A stretch of 43,706 nt of DNA. Source: Amphimedon queenslandica. Lineage: Eukaryota > Porifera > Demospongiae > Haplosclerida > Niphatidae. Made by a program: the position numbers and the translations under genes. Under the pieces are notes generated by a model, which worked only from the letters and a program-made list of their open reading frames with translations, did not search any database and was not told the DNA's origin. Location: contig NW_003546260.1 in NCBI RefSeq assembly GCF_000090795.2, positions 26,299-70,004 of the forward strand, read 5' to 3'. Positions 24,401 through 34,771 of the stretch are shown in pieces (within the stretch, counting starts at the first letter, position 1; the number at the start of each line of letters is the position of its first letter).

Positions 24401-26042
24401 TTCTTTTCGAGGCCCAATCTTAAAGTTCAACTCTTTGCCACTCTCAACATTTTCCCATAATATCTCAATGAATTTGTCTCTGTCTGGCCTTACATGTTCA
24501 TGCAACAGACCAAGTGTATGGCCCAACTCGTGTACAATGGTTCCAGGAAAGTAAAAACAGAAAATACCAATATTGACTTCTTGGACCCCACCAGTCATGC
24601 CAATACGAGTGAAACAACTAGAGAGATAAAAGAGATTTGATAATACTCACTGGCTATGATTAAGAAAATGACTTACAAAGGACTTTTTTTTACGAAGAGA
24701 ATATAATTCATTTCAGTGGTCCTTTCCTTAAATTTTACGCAAGAATTATTCATCCACTCGTTCATTGATTGATGAATCACAGCTACTTCATCTGGGGCTG
24801 TGACATTAATGTGTGTGTGAGAGAGAGAGGGAGAGAGATTGAGTGAGTATGTATGTTCATGTCTGTATGTCTGTATGTATGTATGTATGTGTGTGTGTGT
24901 GCATGCATTACATATAATAAGTTAAAAACTATATGAACGTCTCCTGATAAGCTTACACTACAAAGAGTAAAGGCAACCCTTTGGAGGAGGAGGAATGATA
25001 TAAAAATGCTGATCTAAGTGGAGGCAAACCTCAGGCAACCAATATTCATTGTTTACTCAAATGGTGTTTATGCATTAATACGCATTAGAATATAACAACA
25101 GCTGTTTATTTGGAGGATGGGTTTGGGGCTGATAAAAGGGGAGCGCCAGTTACAATGCTTAGATAGCAGAGCAACATTATAGATTACCACCTGCCACAAC
25201 AACTGCCCGTGAGAAACCTACCACGGAATGCAAGCGCTATTAAATGATCTATAAATGAGTATCAAAGCTACGACACGGAAGAATGTGTTGAGCCTAGTAA
25301 TGGTATCATGCACCTCCACATCCAAATATGCATCAACAATCAGTTACAAGTATAGTCAAGCCACCAATGCTAGGTCTATGTACACGGTACACTTGTCAAT
25401 TTTTAGCGAGCTATGTATAACAGTTGTAGATATGACAACTAATGTAGAGAAGCATTGCTGGAGAGCGATGGGCATGTTTCTCTTATTGCCATTAGAATCT
25501 AGACAGGAGGAGGTGGCTCTGAGATTAAACAGAACTTCGTTGATCTAGTTAAAACCAGTCTTTATTGATCTCCTAGACAAAATTATATACATATTTCCTC
25601 CCAGACACCTCTGTTTTAACACTGGCGGGTCCAAATCTTTTGGAGAGGCGTAATAGTGCAAGCAGTATGTAAGCTAAAAGAGTCTTGTCACAACTGCTTT
25701 ATAGTAACGCTTAGCCATGTGGTAATTAATGTTGACGCAGTACCAGTATACATAGAGTACCATTGTGGGGTGTGTGTGGTAACACTTACCGAATGCTCCA
25801 TCTTTGAAAACATAAGGAATAATTCCATTATCCCATATCTTTGACCTTTCTCGAATAACTGCTCTCTTGATTCGGTTGTGATAATGATCTGATGGTGATA
25901 TGCACAGTTCATCTGATTTTATGCCTCCTAAAGGTGATCATGAATAAATTACAAAATATATAGCATTTATACCGTAATTTTGTGATGCTGTTGCAGTAAT
26001 GGCTAGGAGAGTGAGTACTAAGAGAGTGATGCTTGACATCAT
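21434..26042 (-). CDS. Astacin B: secreted zinc metalloprotease with Ser/Thr-rich linker and Cys-rich triple-repeat domain
   Basis: Six exons on the minus strand: 25973-26042, 25790-25927, 24677-24797, 24217-24617, 22158-22778 and 21434-21954 (623 aa; phases close). Signal peptide MMSSITLLVLTLLAITATAS, then a short propeptide ending near NRIKRAV, and the mature start KIWDNGIIPYVF, typical of M12A. The zinc site HELGHTLGLLHE is at 139-150, followed by HVRPDR; the Met-turn SIMHY has M196 and Tyr198. Residues 244-450 are one large exon of Ser/Thr/acidic low-complexity linker. Residues 451-623 contain three cysteine-rich repeats (unit ends near HWMSC, MIITC, DYIEC) like those of the neighbouring astacin A. 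It probably acts in the extracellular matrix or at the surface; the substrate is unknown. The junction between the protease and the linker exon spans a 1.4-kb intron, so a missed small exon there is possible. Confidence 0.85.
22779..24216. other. 1.4-kb intron of astacin B, nothing recognised
   Basis: AT-rich, no inverted-repeat element or microsatellite of note. The protease and linker exons are in phase across it (T + AT), so no extra exon is required, although one of length divisible by three cannot be excluded. Confidence 0.45.
24798..25789. other. Astacin B intron with TG/GA/ATGT microsatellite
   Basis: A mixed simple repeat lies at about 24812-24906, beginning with gtgtgtgtgagagagag and followed by tatgt and (gt)n runs. 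The remainder has no recognised structure. Confidence 0.6.
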
Positions 26043-26821
26043 TCTTTGATAGAGACTTTGAAACGGAAATTCCAGAGTGATTAGAGTATAATTGATCCAC
26101 AGACAATTATTGCTGCAAGGTAGGTTACTTACTATAGAGCTGGTGACCCACGAGCAACAGTAATTGGATCAGAAGCACTCCAGGCAAGAAGAAAGACAGA
26201 GAGAGCAGCTACACACAGCCGTACACACGCACACCTTTATTATCATTATTAATAATATTAGTGCTAGCGCCCTCCCCTTTAAAACTTGCATGTAATGCAT
26301 GCGATGCATGCATGGTGAGCTCCACCCAAACTTGCTAAGTCTTGAGTCATAATGTGTCTATGCTTTAGTTCACATACTAGAGTGACTAGACAGTGCTGTA
26401 AACTGGACTGGAATTGAACTTAAAAGGTTTTTAGTAGAGCAACAGTAGACAAGCAAGTGTTGTTCAATTAACAAGCTCTATTATCAGTGCATGGTTCCTC
26501 TGAGCAGTAATATTTTATCTGAAAATGATCACTAAAATTAATCTTAGTGATCTTTTTTGATTAAAAAAATGCAAAAGTAATATTGCTGGTCTTATTATCA
26601 CAAATTCTGTTGAGAGGCTTCATTTAACAGTCTCATTGCTCGTGACAGTGGAAGTGAAACATATGAAGCCATATATAGTTTGGCAAGTTGTGGATGTGCT
26701 TCAGGCTGTTGGCTAGTATAAAAGGAGCAGCAGATTGACGGCCAGAACAAACTAGCCGAGACAACTTGTACAACTCATTAGATTTTAGTGTATACAGTAT
26801 ATTTATCCTATTTCCTTCACG
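26043..26821. promoter_or_regulatory. Divergent promoter region of the two astacin genes
   Basis: The 779 bp between the two oppositely oriented astacin start codons must hold both promoters. A TATA box is visible on the astacin A side. A 'gcatgcgatgcatgcatg' stretch lies near 26296-26315. No equivalent TATA box could be assigned to astacin B. Confidence 0.65.
26717..26725 (+). promoter_or_regulatory. TATA box of astacin A (TATAAAAGG)
   Basis: The sequence tataaaagg lies 97 bp upstream of the astacin A ATG. It fits the TATA consensus and predicts transcription start near 26745-26755. It is the clearest core-promoter element in the window and contrasts with the apparently TATA-less promoters of the conserved genes. 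Confidence 0.7.
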
Positions 26822-28644
26822 ATGAGCTCTCTGTATCGCGCCTGCTTGGTCTACGTGCTGTCCTTCAACCTTCTGGTCTATTCCCTACCAGTCCAACAAA
26901 CTAGTCGACTTCAGAGGGACGTTGTTCAAGAACCAGGTAAGCTAAACGCCCCCATTTTGTAAAAATCATTATCAATGATTTTGTTATTATAGGTGAGGAG
27001 GGAGACCTCTTTGAAGGTGACATTAAGTTGATACATGGAGATAGGAAGAGACGTTCGGTAATGCAAGACTTGCCCATCATTGCCAAACAGCCTGCTCTTA
27101 ATCCATCAATATACAGTGGCACATTGTGGCCTAATGGCACAGTTTACTTTAAGTTTCATGAAAATATAAGTAAGCTATGATTTTAAATTGTAATAATAAT
27201 TACTTTTATCATCATCATAATAATTAATTAGGCTTCGAGATTAGTCAAACATTTTTGACAGCTATTGGAATATGGGAGCAACAAACATGCCTTGAATTTC
27301 AAAGAGCAGATGAAAATACCACTGCATACTTGCTGCTAACAGATACGGATGGGTAAGCTTGTCACCATATTATTATTATGAAATTTATCTGTGCTATCAT
27401 GTATAATAGATGCTCCAGTTACATTGGCAGAGTCGGAACCGTACAAGAAGTGTCCATTTCATCATCTTGTCGAGGTGTGGGACATGCCCTTCATGAACTG
27501 GGACACGCTGTCGGTCTTTGGCATGAACATACCCGCCCAGATAGAGAGAACTACATTAAAATCATTTGGGACAACATTAAGGAATCTGCAAAAACCAATT
27601 TCCAAACTTATAATCATCCAAACTCAGCTGATGTTAAGTATGACTTTGGAAGTGTCATGCATTACCCTGAGACAGCCTTTGCTATTGATAAAAGAAAGCC
27701 TACAATCGAAATCATCTACAAACCATTCCCATCTTGCATAAAAGAAGTGGGGCAAAGGCACGGACTTAGTTTTAAAGACAAGCTAAGAGTTAACAAGCTC
27801 TATGGCTGTCAAGGTGAGATAAAATAATAAATTCACTGACACTTTTTATTTGTTGTAATTTGTTTATACAGCTGAAATAGATGAATCTGGAGATGATCCT
27901 TGCCCTCTTCCATCTCCTCTCCCCACAACAGCTACTCCAACTCCCACTCCTACAGTAGCAACAACTACCTCTACCGAGCTTCCTAAACCTACTCCAACAT
28001 GTACAGTCTCTAAATCATTTAGATCAGGTAATTTGTACTATTTGTACACTATACAGCAGAGTATTATTATTATTTTTCTCTCCATAGAAACAAGGATGAC
28101 AATTCCATTTTCTGACACTAACTTTTGGAATCTAGCATGCCATGGTGAATACTGTCAGAAAGACAATTGTTCATCACCTTCAGCACTGACGCATTACAAC
28201 GAATGCAAGGAGCAATACTTTGTAATGTACCTCGCATTAAACAGGAAGAACAGATACATCAAAGATGGCGATACCATTGCAATGCAGTCATCAAGAAGGA
28301 CAGGTTATTGGATGGACTGCAGTAGAGGCAACTGCACTTTAACACAATGTGCCGACAACACTGGAAGAAGCATCACGAACTTCACAAGAGACATTTGCAG
28401 TCAACACAAACTGAAAATATTTGCTGTCGACAAGAAGTTAGGAAAGCGAATCCAATCAACTGATTTGGTTTACTTCAAAAGTGACGGGTCAGGGTCAGAC
28501 AAGTACCTCAACTGCTTTGGAAAAAAATGCCAACTTATAACAGAAGGCAGCGACTGTAATGAAACTGATTACTCAGGAGCATCAGGTTCACTATGCTACA
28601 GGCAACTCTTTAAATTAAAGAAGCATGTAACAGAATGCTTATAG
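26822..28644 (+). CDS. Astacin A: secreted zinc metalloprotease with Cys-rich triple-repeat domain
   Basis: Six exons: 26822-26936, 26993-27169, 27232-27352, 27410-27813, 27872-28027 and 28088-28644 (509 aa). Signal peptide MSSLYRACLVYVLSFNLLVY. The propeptide ends at a furin-like DRKRRS (55-60). The zinc site HELGHAVGLWHE is at 166-177, followed by HTRPDR; the Met-turn SVMHY has M221 and Tyr223. These are the complete active-site signatures of M12A astacins. A Pro/Thr linker (TATPTPTPTVATTTSTELP) leads to a C-terminal domain, about residues 325-509. That domain has three repeats of the form D-[TL]-[IV]-x-[MF]-[QK] ... [WY]-x-x-C-x3-4-C ... C ... C. Intron positions in the protease part match those of astacin B, so the pair arose by duplication. 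Substrate unknown. Confidence 0.92.
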
Positions 28645-28685
28645 TTGGTGGACTCCAATAGAAGTCAATATCACTACTATATGTA

Positions 28686-28691
28686 AATAAA
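28686..28691 (+). terminator. Polyadenylation signal AATAAA of astacin A
   Basis: AATAAA lies 42 bp after the astacin A stop codon, followed by a T-rich stretch. This is a standard position for an animal poly(A) signal. Confidence 0.7.
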
Positions 28692-29916
28692 AGTGTTTAA
28701 TTTTAATTTTTTTATTTTATTGTAATTATTATAATACATATATTTCTATTATGAATTATATATTTAATAAAAACATCTTGGCAGAATTAAACAAACACTG
28801 AACAAAGTGATGGTTATGATACACTTGATAAAGTATGCAGTTAAAAAGACTTTAAAAGGAAATCAAAATTCAGATGAGTGAGCACCGATCAATAACAAAG
28901 TTATATCATGCATGTACAATGCACGGATGCACAAGATTAAAAGGTCACTTCATAACAGTAACCTTCTATAGAAGAACTGTGTTCAAACTTTGACAAAGGT
29001 AATCATTTACTTTTAAAAGTTAATATGATCAATGAACAATAGGATGCCTCATGGAGTGCTGAAATAGGATATTGTTTAAAACAAATTTCAATCTCTTCAC
29101 TCCTCTCTCGTCTTCATCACTGCACTAAAAGCATTAATGGCCTTAAAAGGACTGGCTCCATTCCCCTCATACCTAACAGTCAGTTCAAAAGCTAATGCCT
29201 CCACACCGCCAGAGCACTTGATATAAACAATGATGATGATGCAAAACAGAATCACGCGTTGACTCAACTTCTCACGCATAATTACAATTGCTGTAGCCAT
29301 CATATAAACACGCATACAGGTACATCCTTATCTTGTGCTGTCTACTGTCAACAGTTCTAATTTGATCAAATGATAGCCTCTCATGCCACGAATAACTACA
29401 TAATTAAAATGTAATTTTGTTGACAGTGAGAAACGTTTTGAAGCTTCAGTCCACAGGAACACATTTAAATTGAGCAAGAAGCATAAAATGAGCTGGTAAT
29501 TTATTTGCATTGTAGTACAAATACAAATTTCATATTAAGTTAACTCTACTATTACAATCCCACCCATCCTTGAACCATCATTACATCATCACTAATTTAC
29601 TAAAGAAATGAGACTGCCTTACTCACATAGCCATCATATGTACAGGTCAATGTGCTACAAATCTCTCTCTGCTATCTATAGCAACATTATTCTTTCTATA
29701 TAAATTACAAGGTTTGTTTGCAAACACGTCAATATTTCTACACATAATGGCATGAGAGAGGGCATTGCTCAATTAGCACACATCCATCTACCAAAACACA
29801 CTGACAATTAACACTAAGCATAAAAATACTTGTTTCGCAAACAGCAGCCTTCACAACGAAGCTATTCTGTTTAACACATGTTTGTGTCTTTAGAATTCTA
29901 TTAACACGAAGAGGAG

Positions 29917-29963
29917 GTGGGGGAGAGGGGAGGGTGGGACGCTGGGGGGGAGGCAGGGAGGGA
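29917..29963 (+). other. G-run cluster with G-quadruplex potential
   Basis: Runs ggggg, gggg, ggg and ggg separated by one to three bases occur at 29919-29938, followed by a seven-G run and further GGG runs to about 29963. This satisfies the G3+N1-7 pattern on the plus strand. Confidence 0.7.
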
Positions 29964-30556
29964 AAATGAAGAATGAAAGAGCTGGAGGTAGTAAAAAACA
30001 GAGGGAGTGGGAAACAAAAATATAAAGGAGAAATTGAAAAAGCTCATGCCCAGAGGGAATTGAGTTAAATTAAACGGAAGTTGTGACACTCAAATATCAA
30101 TTAGTGCGTATCAAATGTCATTAGCCTTCACGCAAAGGTTATCAGAGATCCCCTTGATATTTCACTACGGGCACTAGACCAAGCAAAAGGGCTACAAACC
30201 ATGCCAGTACATAGTTTCCCAGCTGCTTAAGACTATAATACCATATAAAGACATTAACAACTGATACTTAGTAGCCTATCCATAAACGGCAATAACAAAC
30301 AGGAAGAGGAGATACACCATTTACAAAACTGTTACACACATCACATAAGGGTGCAAGCACATTATATGAAATAAGAAATAACCTCCTACATAAGTAAGGA
30401 AGCAGCTGGAGAAAGCATATCAGTAATAGGCTATCCACATCCTCATACATAATCCTCAGCTAACCTCTTGAATACCACAGAGTATATCAATTCATGACCA
30501 AGAGGTAATATGATACAACACACAATAATAATGTAATAATAACGTCTGGTGGTTGG

Positions 30557-32983
30557 TTATGAGGGATAATTCCTTGTGTTGCTATGAGACAGTTGAGATG
30601 GTTCTGGTACTTGTGGCATAACTACACAACGAACAATTAATAGCTTAAATAAAGGACATTATCTGCATATAAGGGCTTATGTGTGCATATATACACCAAG
30701 AGTAATTGAGAAAACAATGCTTAAGCAAGAACTAGTGTATTGTTTCTGTTGTGTGCAGAGTGTAATAACCTGGTTTAAACTGATCAGCTGCAGCTCTGTT
30801 CATGGCTATACCGACGCCTTCAATTAATGCTAATATTAATCCACCTAGAGAGGAAGAGAGTAAAACACTTCAAAGTGGTGGCTGCCTTTATGTCTCCCTT
30901 AACTACTACGACTGAGTAGACATACATATTCGCATGCATGACAGACACACCCAGTCAGTCAAAAGAAATGAATAACGCAATGCACACTCAACAAATGACG
31001 ATGTGGTTACGACTAATATTAAAAAGTAATAATAATGGTTACTCATATTTCAAAGGAAACCTTCAAAGAGATGGGAAAAACCTACTGAGAGGTGAATTGA
31101 AACCTACAACTGGGAGGACATCAGAGATACCTCAAGACATCTGCCAGTCTATTCTATACAACAGGCTGGTATTATACATTCAACGCTATATGCTAGTATT
31201 TCTTATGGGAGCATAGTCCTATGGGATACTTGAAGAAACACAAAGTCATGCACTAATAAAGCAGTTGTTGTATCTGAACCTCAAAAATCAAATTAATGAT
31301 ATCCATACTACATAATGTGATAAAATGTGCTTACCAGCAAATGCAGCACCCAATGAAGCCTTGAGTCCACCTAGAGGTTTATACAAAACACATTAAGGTA
31401 ACCACACAGACATGCATGCAAAAATGCACAGGTGCATGAATGCAAAATGAGTCCAACCTCTAGCAGCTAATATAGCACCAGTCATTGCTCCACTGGTTAT
31501 AGAATTCCAAGGGTCTTCTTTGTTACGTAGAGCAATAAGAGTACAGTCAAGTGATGAGAATAGACCACACCAGACAGCAAAATTACCTAAAAATAGAGAA
31601 AAAGAGAGAGGGGAAGACAGAGGAGACAAGAAGCAAAGGAGAATGAGAAATAATAATAATAATAATGTAATCATTACAAGCAAGAAGTTGGAAGCTGGTT
31701 TACAAAAGAGGAATGGAGACCACATAAGTACATGTACTTGGGGTTAAGGATGTCAGCACTTAAAGGATTACACCAATACCACAGATTAATAAAATAATTT
31801 ATTAAATATCTCAAGAAGGACAATATTCACATGCAGCATCAATATAGAAGAGTGTGCATGTACACACTGATACAAAGGCACCCCTACACATATAATCCGA
31901 TGTAATTACACACTAATGATACATTACGTACTGCGTTGTACACACAATATAATGTAAACACATACCTCCAAGGACTGGAGCTCTTGCCTTAACAGCAGAT
32001 ATGCTACCCTTCAACTTGCTCCCCTAATAAGTAAATCAATAAAAATCTCATTAGAAGTGACATATGGAGTCTAAACTATAGGAGATAACTTCATGCCCAG
32101 ATGTATACACACAGAGTCACATGCACACATACAGGATATGAGGTTGATACACTGATAATGTAAATAATGCAATTAACGTACAGGTGGTGAAGTTTTGTAG
32201 CCTTTCCAAAATGAGAATATTCCTCCACCAATACAACCCATAGCAAAAGCTCCACCACAATCCTCTAGTATACGCCATGGACTAGAGAAAGAGAGAAGAT
32301 TAATATGATCATAATGCTACTACAATGCAAAGCCATTCCACTAAATTAAAAAACCAAATTAGCTAACTGAATTATGGTTGTCAAGTCATACCATACAAAA
32401 TTGGATAAATGCTCCTCAAAAAGAAATTTACTATTCACCACAAACTGAATGGCTAATCTTAAGGCTATCATACACCATGAAACTTTGTTTCATGGTGTAT
32501 GGTCATCATGTACATGTACTGATAAAACCCCAACATGCTGCCACTGTAAATTGAAATATGTGGGCAAATGTGTAAAGGTAATAGAGATAAAAGGCAGTAA
32601 TAAAAACTGCATGGGATATAGAAAGAGAGGGTGGGAAGGATCAGATATGAGCAGCATTCAATCAGACGTCTGTAGTACTGTACTAATCATATAAAAATGG
32701 CAGATAAAGATAATAGTTATGATATATGTGGGCATAAATGTAATTATTGTAAAACTACAAGAGCAATTATTTTATATCACAAACATGTCCATGTAGTGAA
32801 AGCTCCCACTAGGATGTGACAAGTAGGTTTGGTTAGGCTGGGGCATGTCTAATTACACCACCCAGAAATATTCTTTTTTTAATGATATTTAAAATAGTAT
32901 CACTACACTTATGGTTCATCCCCCACTCATTTTAAGGTGTAACAAGTTACAACTCACCAAGGCTCCCTTTGAAAATCTTCCAT
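30557..32983 (-). CDS. TIMM17: TIMM17, core subunit of the mitochondrial TIM23 translocase
   Basis: Seven exons on the minus strand: 32958-32983, 32182-32281, 31966-32023, 31458-31586, 31335-31370 (36 nt), 30770-30844 and 30557-30621, giving 162 aa (human TIMM17A about 171). TIM17 is an inner-membrane protein that, with TIM23, moves presequence proteins into the matrix. The start [20 protein letters not shown], the block [20 protein letters not shown], and [18 protein letters not shown] follow the animal protein almost residue for residue. Four hydrophobic segments fit the Tim17/22/23 fold. Cys9 and Cys76 correspond to the cysteine pair that forms a disulfide in yeast Tim17. The usual WGG motif is here WCG (Cys68), an additional cysteine. 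Confidence 0.95.
32469..32501. repeat. Perfect 15-bp hairpin in TIMM17 intron 1
   Basis: catacaccatgaaac (32469-32483), a three-base spacer ttt, then its exact reverse complement (32487-32501). It lies in the 676-bp first intron of TIMM17. No related copy was noticed elsewhere in the window. Confidence 0.85.
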
Positions 32984-33274
32984 TATTATATCCTGAATTT
33001 CTGTGTTTCCTGAGTCTGCTGTGTCACGTGTACTAAACTACTAATTGAACCCGCCCACGCATACAAATAACACCCACGCCTTTGTTGAAATAATATCAAA
33101 TTTTTATAAGAAACAGATCAATTGCATAGCTTCATTCAGCCAGTAAACCAATCAATAATATAAAACCAATAATATGTCATGTGATATCCTTCACGTGAAT
33201 CAGCCACAAAGCAGCCAGGCAACAAAGAGCTAGATTGATCTGAAAATAAATTTTTAAAAATTAATATTATGTTA
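32984..33274. promoter_or_regulatory. TIMM17 promoter region / 3' flank of secreted-protein gene
   Basis: Contains GTCACGTG (E-box CACGTG at 33025-33030) and CCCGCCCACGC at about 33050-33060, both within 80 bp upstream of the TIMM17 ATG on the minus strand. This resembles the E-box plus GC-box combination seen at the ataxin-7/SENP8 promoter. No TATA box. Confidence 0.5.
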
Positions 33275-34671
33275 TTATATTGTATACGACTTGCCTCCTG
33301 GCTTTGGTACTAGATAATTAAAATCCCATGAAATGGTACACTCAGGGTGTGATGCATCCTCAATTACAGATGAGTAGAAAGTAACAACAACGTCTGCTCC
33401 ACCTGTAGTGGTAGAATAATAAACTAGTTTTATGCGTTTCATATGCTGCATATCACTACCTTTTGATGTGGTGGATTTATTAACAATAATTTGCTTGAGC
33501 ACATGATTACAAGCCAGGCTACATAAATTGCATGGGTGGAAATTTGCACGTGTACTGAAATTTTTGTGTTTACTAGGATAAAACATATCAAGTATGTACT
33601 TGTATGTATTGGCAAATATTTGTGTATGCACATTTACATTTTGTTTCCCAAATTCTTGTACATTTTGGTAATTCATTTGTTAATTTTTGCTTAAATGTAG
33701 AATATTAAAAGGCTAATGCTTTTGTTACCTTTCTTATTGCTGTTTTCATCATCTGCTATTGCATAGCCATTCGCCAAAATAGAAATCTGCCATTTTGAGC
33801 CATTATACGCATGCTCAATGGCACGTGGCCACAAATTTGCCAAATTAAAATTCACCGATCACAAAAATTTAGCAATTCGCCAAAATTTAGTCATTCCAAA
33901 ATTTCCCGCTATACGTAAGAACATTTTTGTGTATCTGTATGTTGTAGTTAGCTATTAAAATTGAAATTACAATAGCACTGGTTGAAGTAGTCAGGTGGGG
34001 CTTGACCTCACCTGACTAAGGTGAAGCTCAATTACAATTACATAATTGTAATTTTAATTGACCCTTAAATTACAATTATACCCAGAACCCTGCTTTTAAT
34101 TATTAACTAATAGTTAATATAAATAATAATTATGGAAATTGTCTATAAATCTACTATTTTAATTTGTGTGAATACTTGTGTGTAATTGAAAACCTACTTT
34201 TCACGTAAATACTCACATTATTGTGCATACATGCATAATATCTGGGTGGAATAACTTTTAAATACAAGCAAATTTAAAAAAATAATCTGCTTTTCTTTGC
34301 CATGAAAAAAATTGGATTTGCATGTAAAGTACAGGACTCGGCAGCACAATAATCACCTTTATTCTGCTGTACTGTATAAAGTAGTGGTCCATGGTCACAA
34401 TCACCAACCATTATATTTTCTGATTTGTTCCATGGTGTGTTGGGTTTAATGGGAGGTGTTTTAACAGTTGTGATGCAGTTGCCCCAAGTATCATTCACAC
34501 AGACCAAGAATGTGAGGCTTATTACATCACGAGGAGCTGAAGGCTGAGGAGGTGCAGCAGGCACAGACAAGCAGTCTACACACGAGAAGAATGCATAAAC
34601 TACTGGCAGCTAGTTAAAAACTCACGTGACAAGCTAGACACAGCTAACAAGGCCAGAAACAAAGTAGACAT
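33275..34671 (-). CDS. Small predicted secreted protein, family unknown
   Basis: Three exons on the minus strand: 34626-34671, 34357-34575 and 33275-33402 (130 aa; phases close). Signal peptide MSTLFLALLAVSSLS, then a Pro/Ala-rich segment (SVPAAPPQPSAPRD) and a small beta-rich region with five cysteines after the signal peptide (for example LVCVNDTWGNC, VGDCDHG, ASHPECTISWDF). I recognise no family. The last exon was joined by phase and by its in-register acceptor. If the donor at 34357 is not used, the second exon instead runs to a stop at 34274 and gives a different C-terminus. The gene starts 101 bp after the TTLL stop on the same strand. Its 954-bp second intron contains a mobile-element copy and a hairpin. 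Confidence 0.6.
33762..33915. repeat. Dispersed element, copy related to 9976-10090
   Basis: Shares the ordered words described for 9976-10090. Its ends are a weak inverted pair (gcatagc at the left, gctatac at the right). It lies in an intron of the secreted-protein gene. Confidence 0.6.
33990..34016. repeat. 8-bp hairpin GTCAGGTG ... CACCTGAC
   Basis: Perfect 8-bp arms with an 11-nt spacer. It is followed within 20 bp by 'aattacaattacataattg' and its partial complement (34030-34078), a second AT-rich inverted-repeat region. Origin unknown. Confidence 0.6.
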
Positions 34672-34771
34672 TGTGCTTTGAAGGAGTGGCTCGTTATTAT
34701 TTTAGTTAAAAAAAAAGAAAATAAGATTCATGAACAAAATAAATAAAGTAATGTTGAGTTGGAAAAAATAA

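Larger units (their letters stand above)
28645..30556. other. Intergenic spacer between convergent astacin A and TIMM17
   Basis: About 1.9 kb with no conserved coding signal. It holds the astacin A poly(A) signal near its left end and a G-rich purine tract at 29908-30010. Short open frames here (for example 29097-29315 minus) lack domains, splice logic and conserved composition. Confidence 0.5.

Noticed and set aside
25255..25548. 97-codon plus-strand open frame inside an astacin B intron
   Set aside because: No domain and no conserved composition. It lies antisense within an intron and has no splice context.
29097..29315. 72-codon minus-strand open frame between astacin A and TIMM17
   Set aside because: Hydrophobic by composition only. 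No orthology, no splice partners, and no repeat support.
34274..34356. Extension of the small secreted protein to the stop at 34274 as the main form
   Set aside because: The donor at 34357 joins in phase to a conserved-looking exon at 33275-33402, and the extension is Phe/Lys-rich without character. Left as an alternative isoform.
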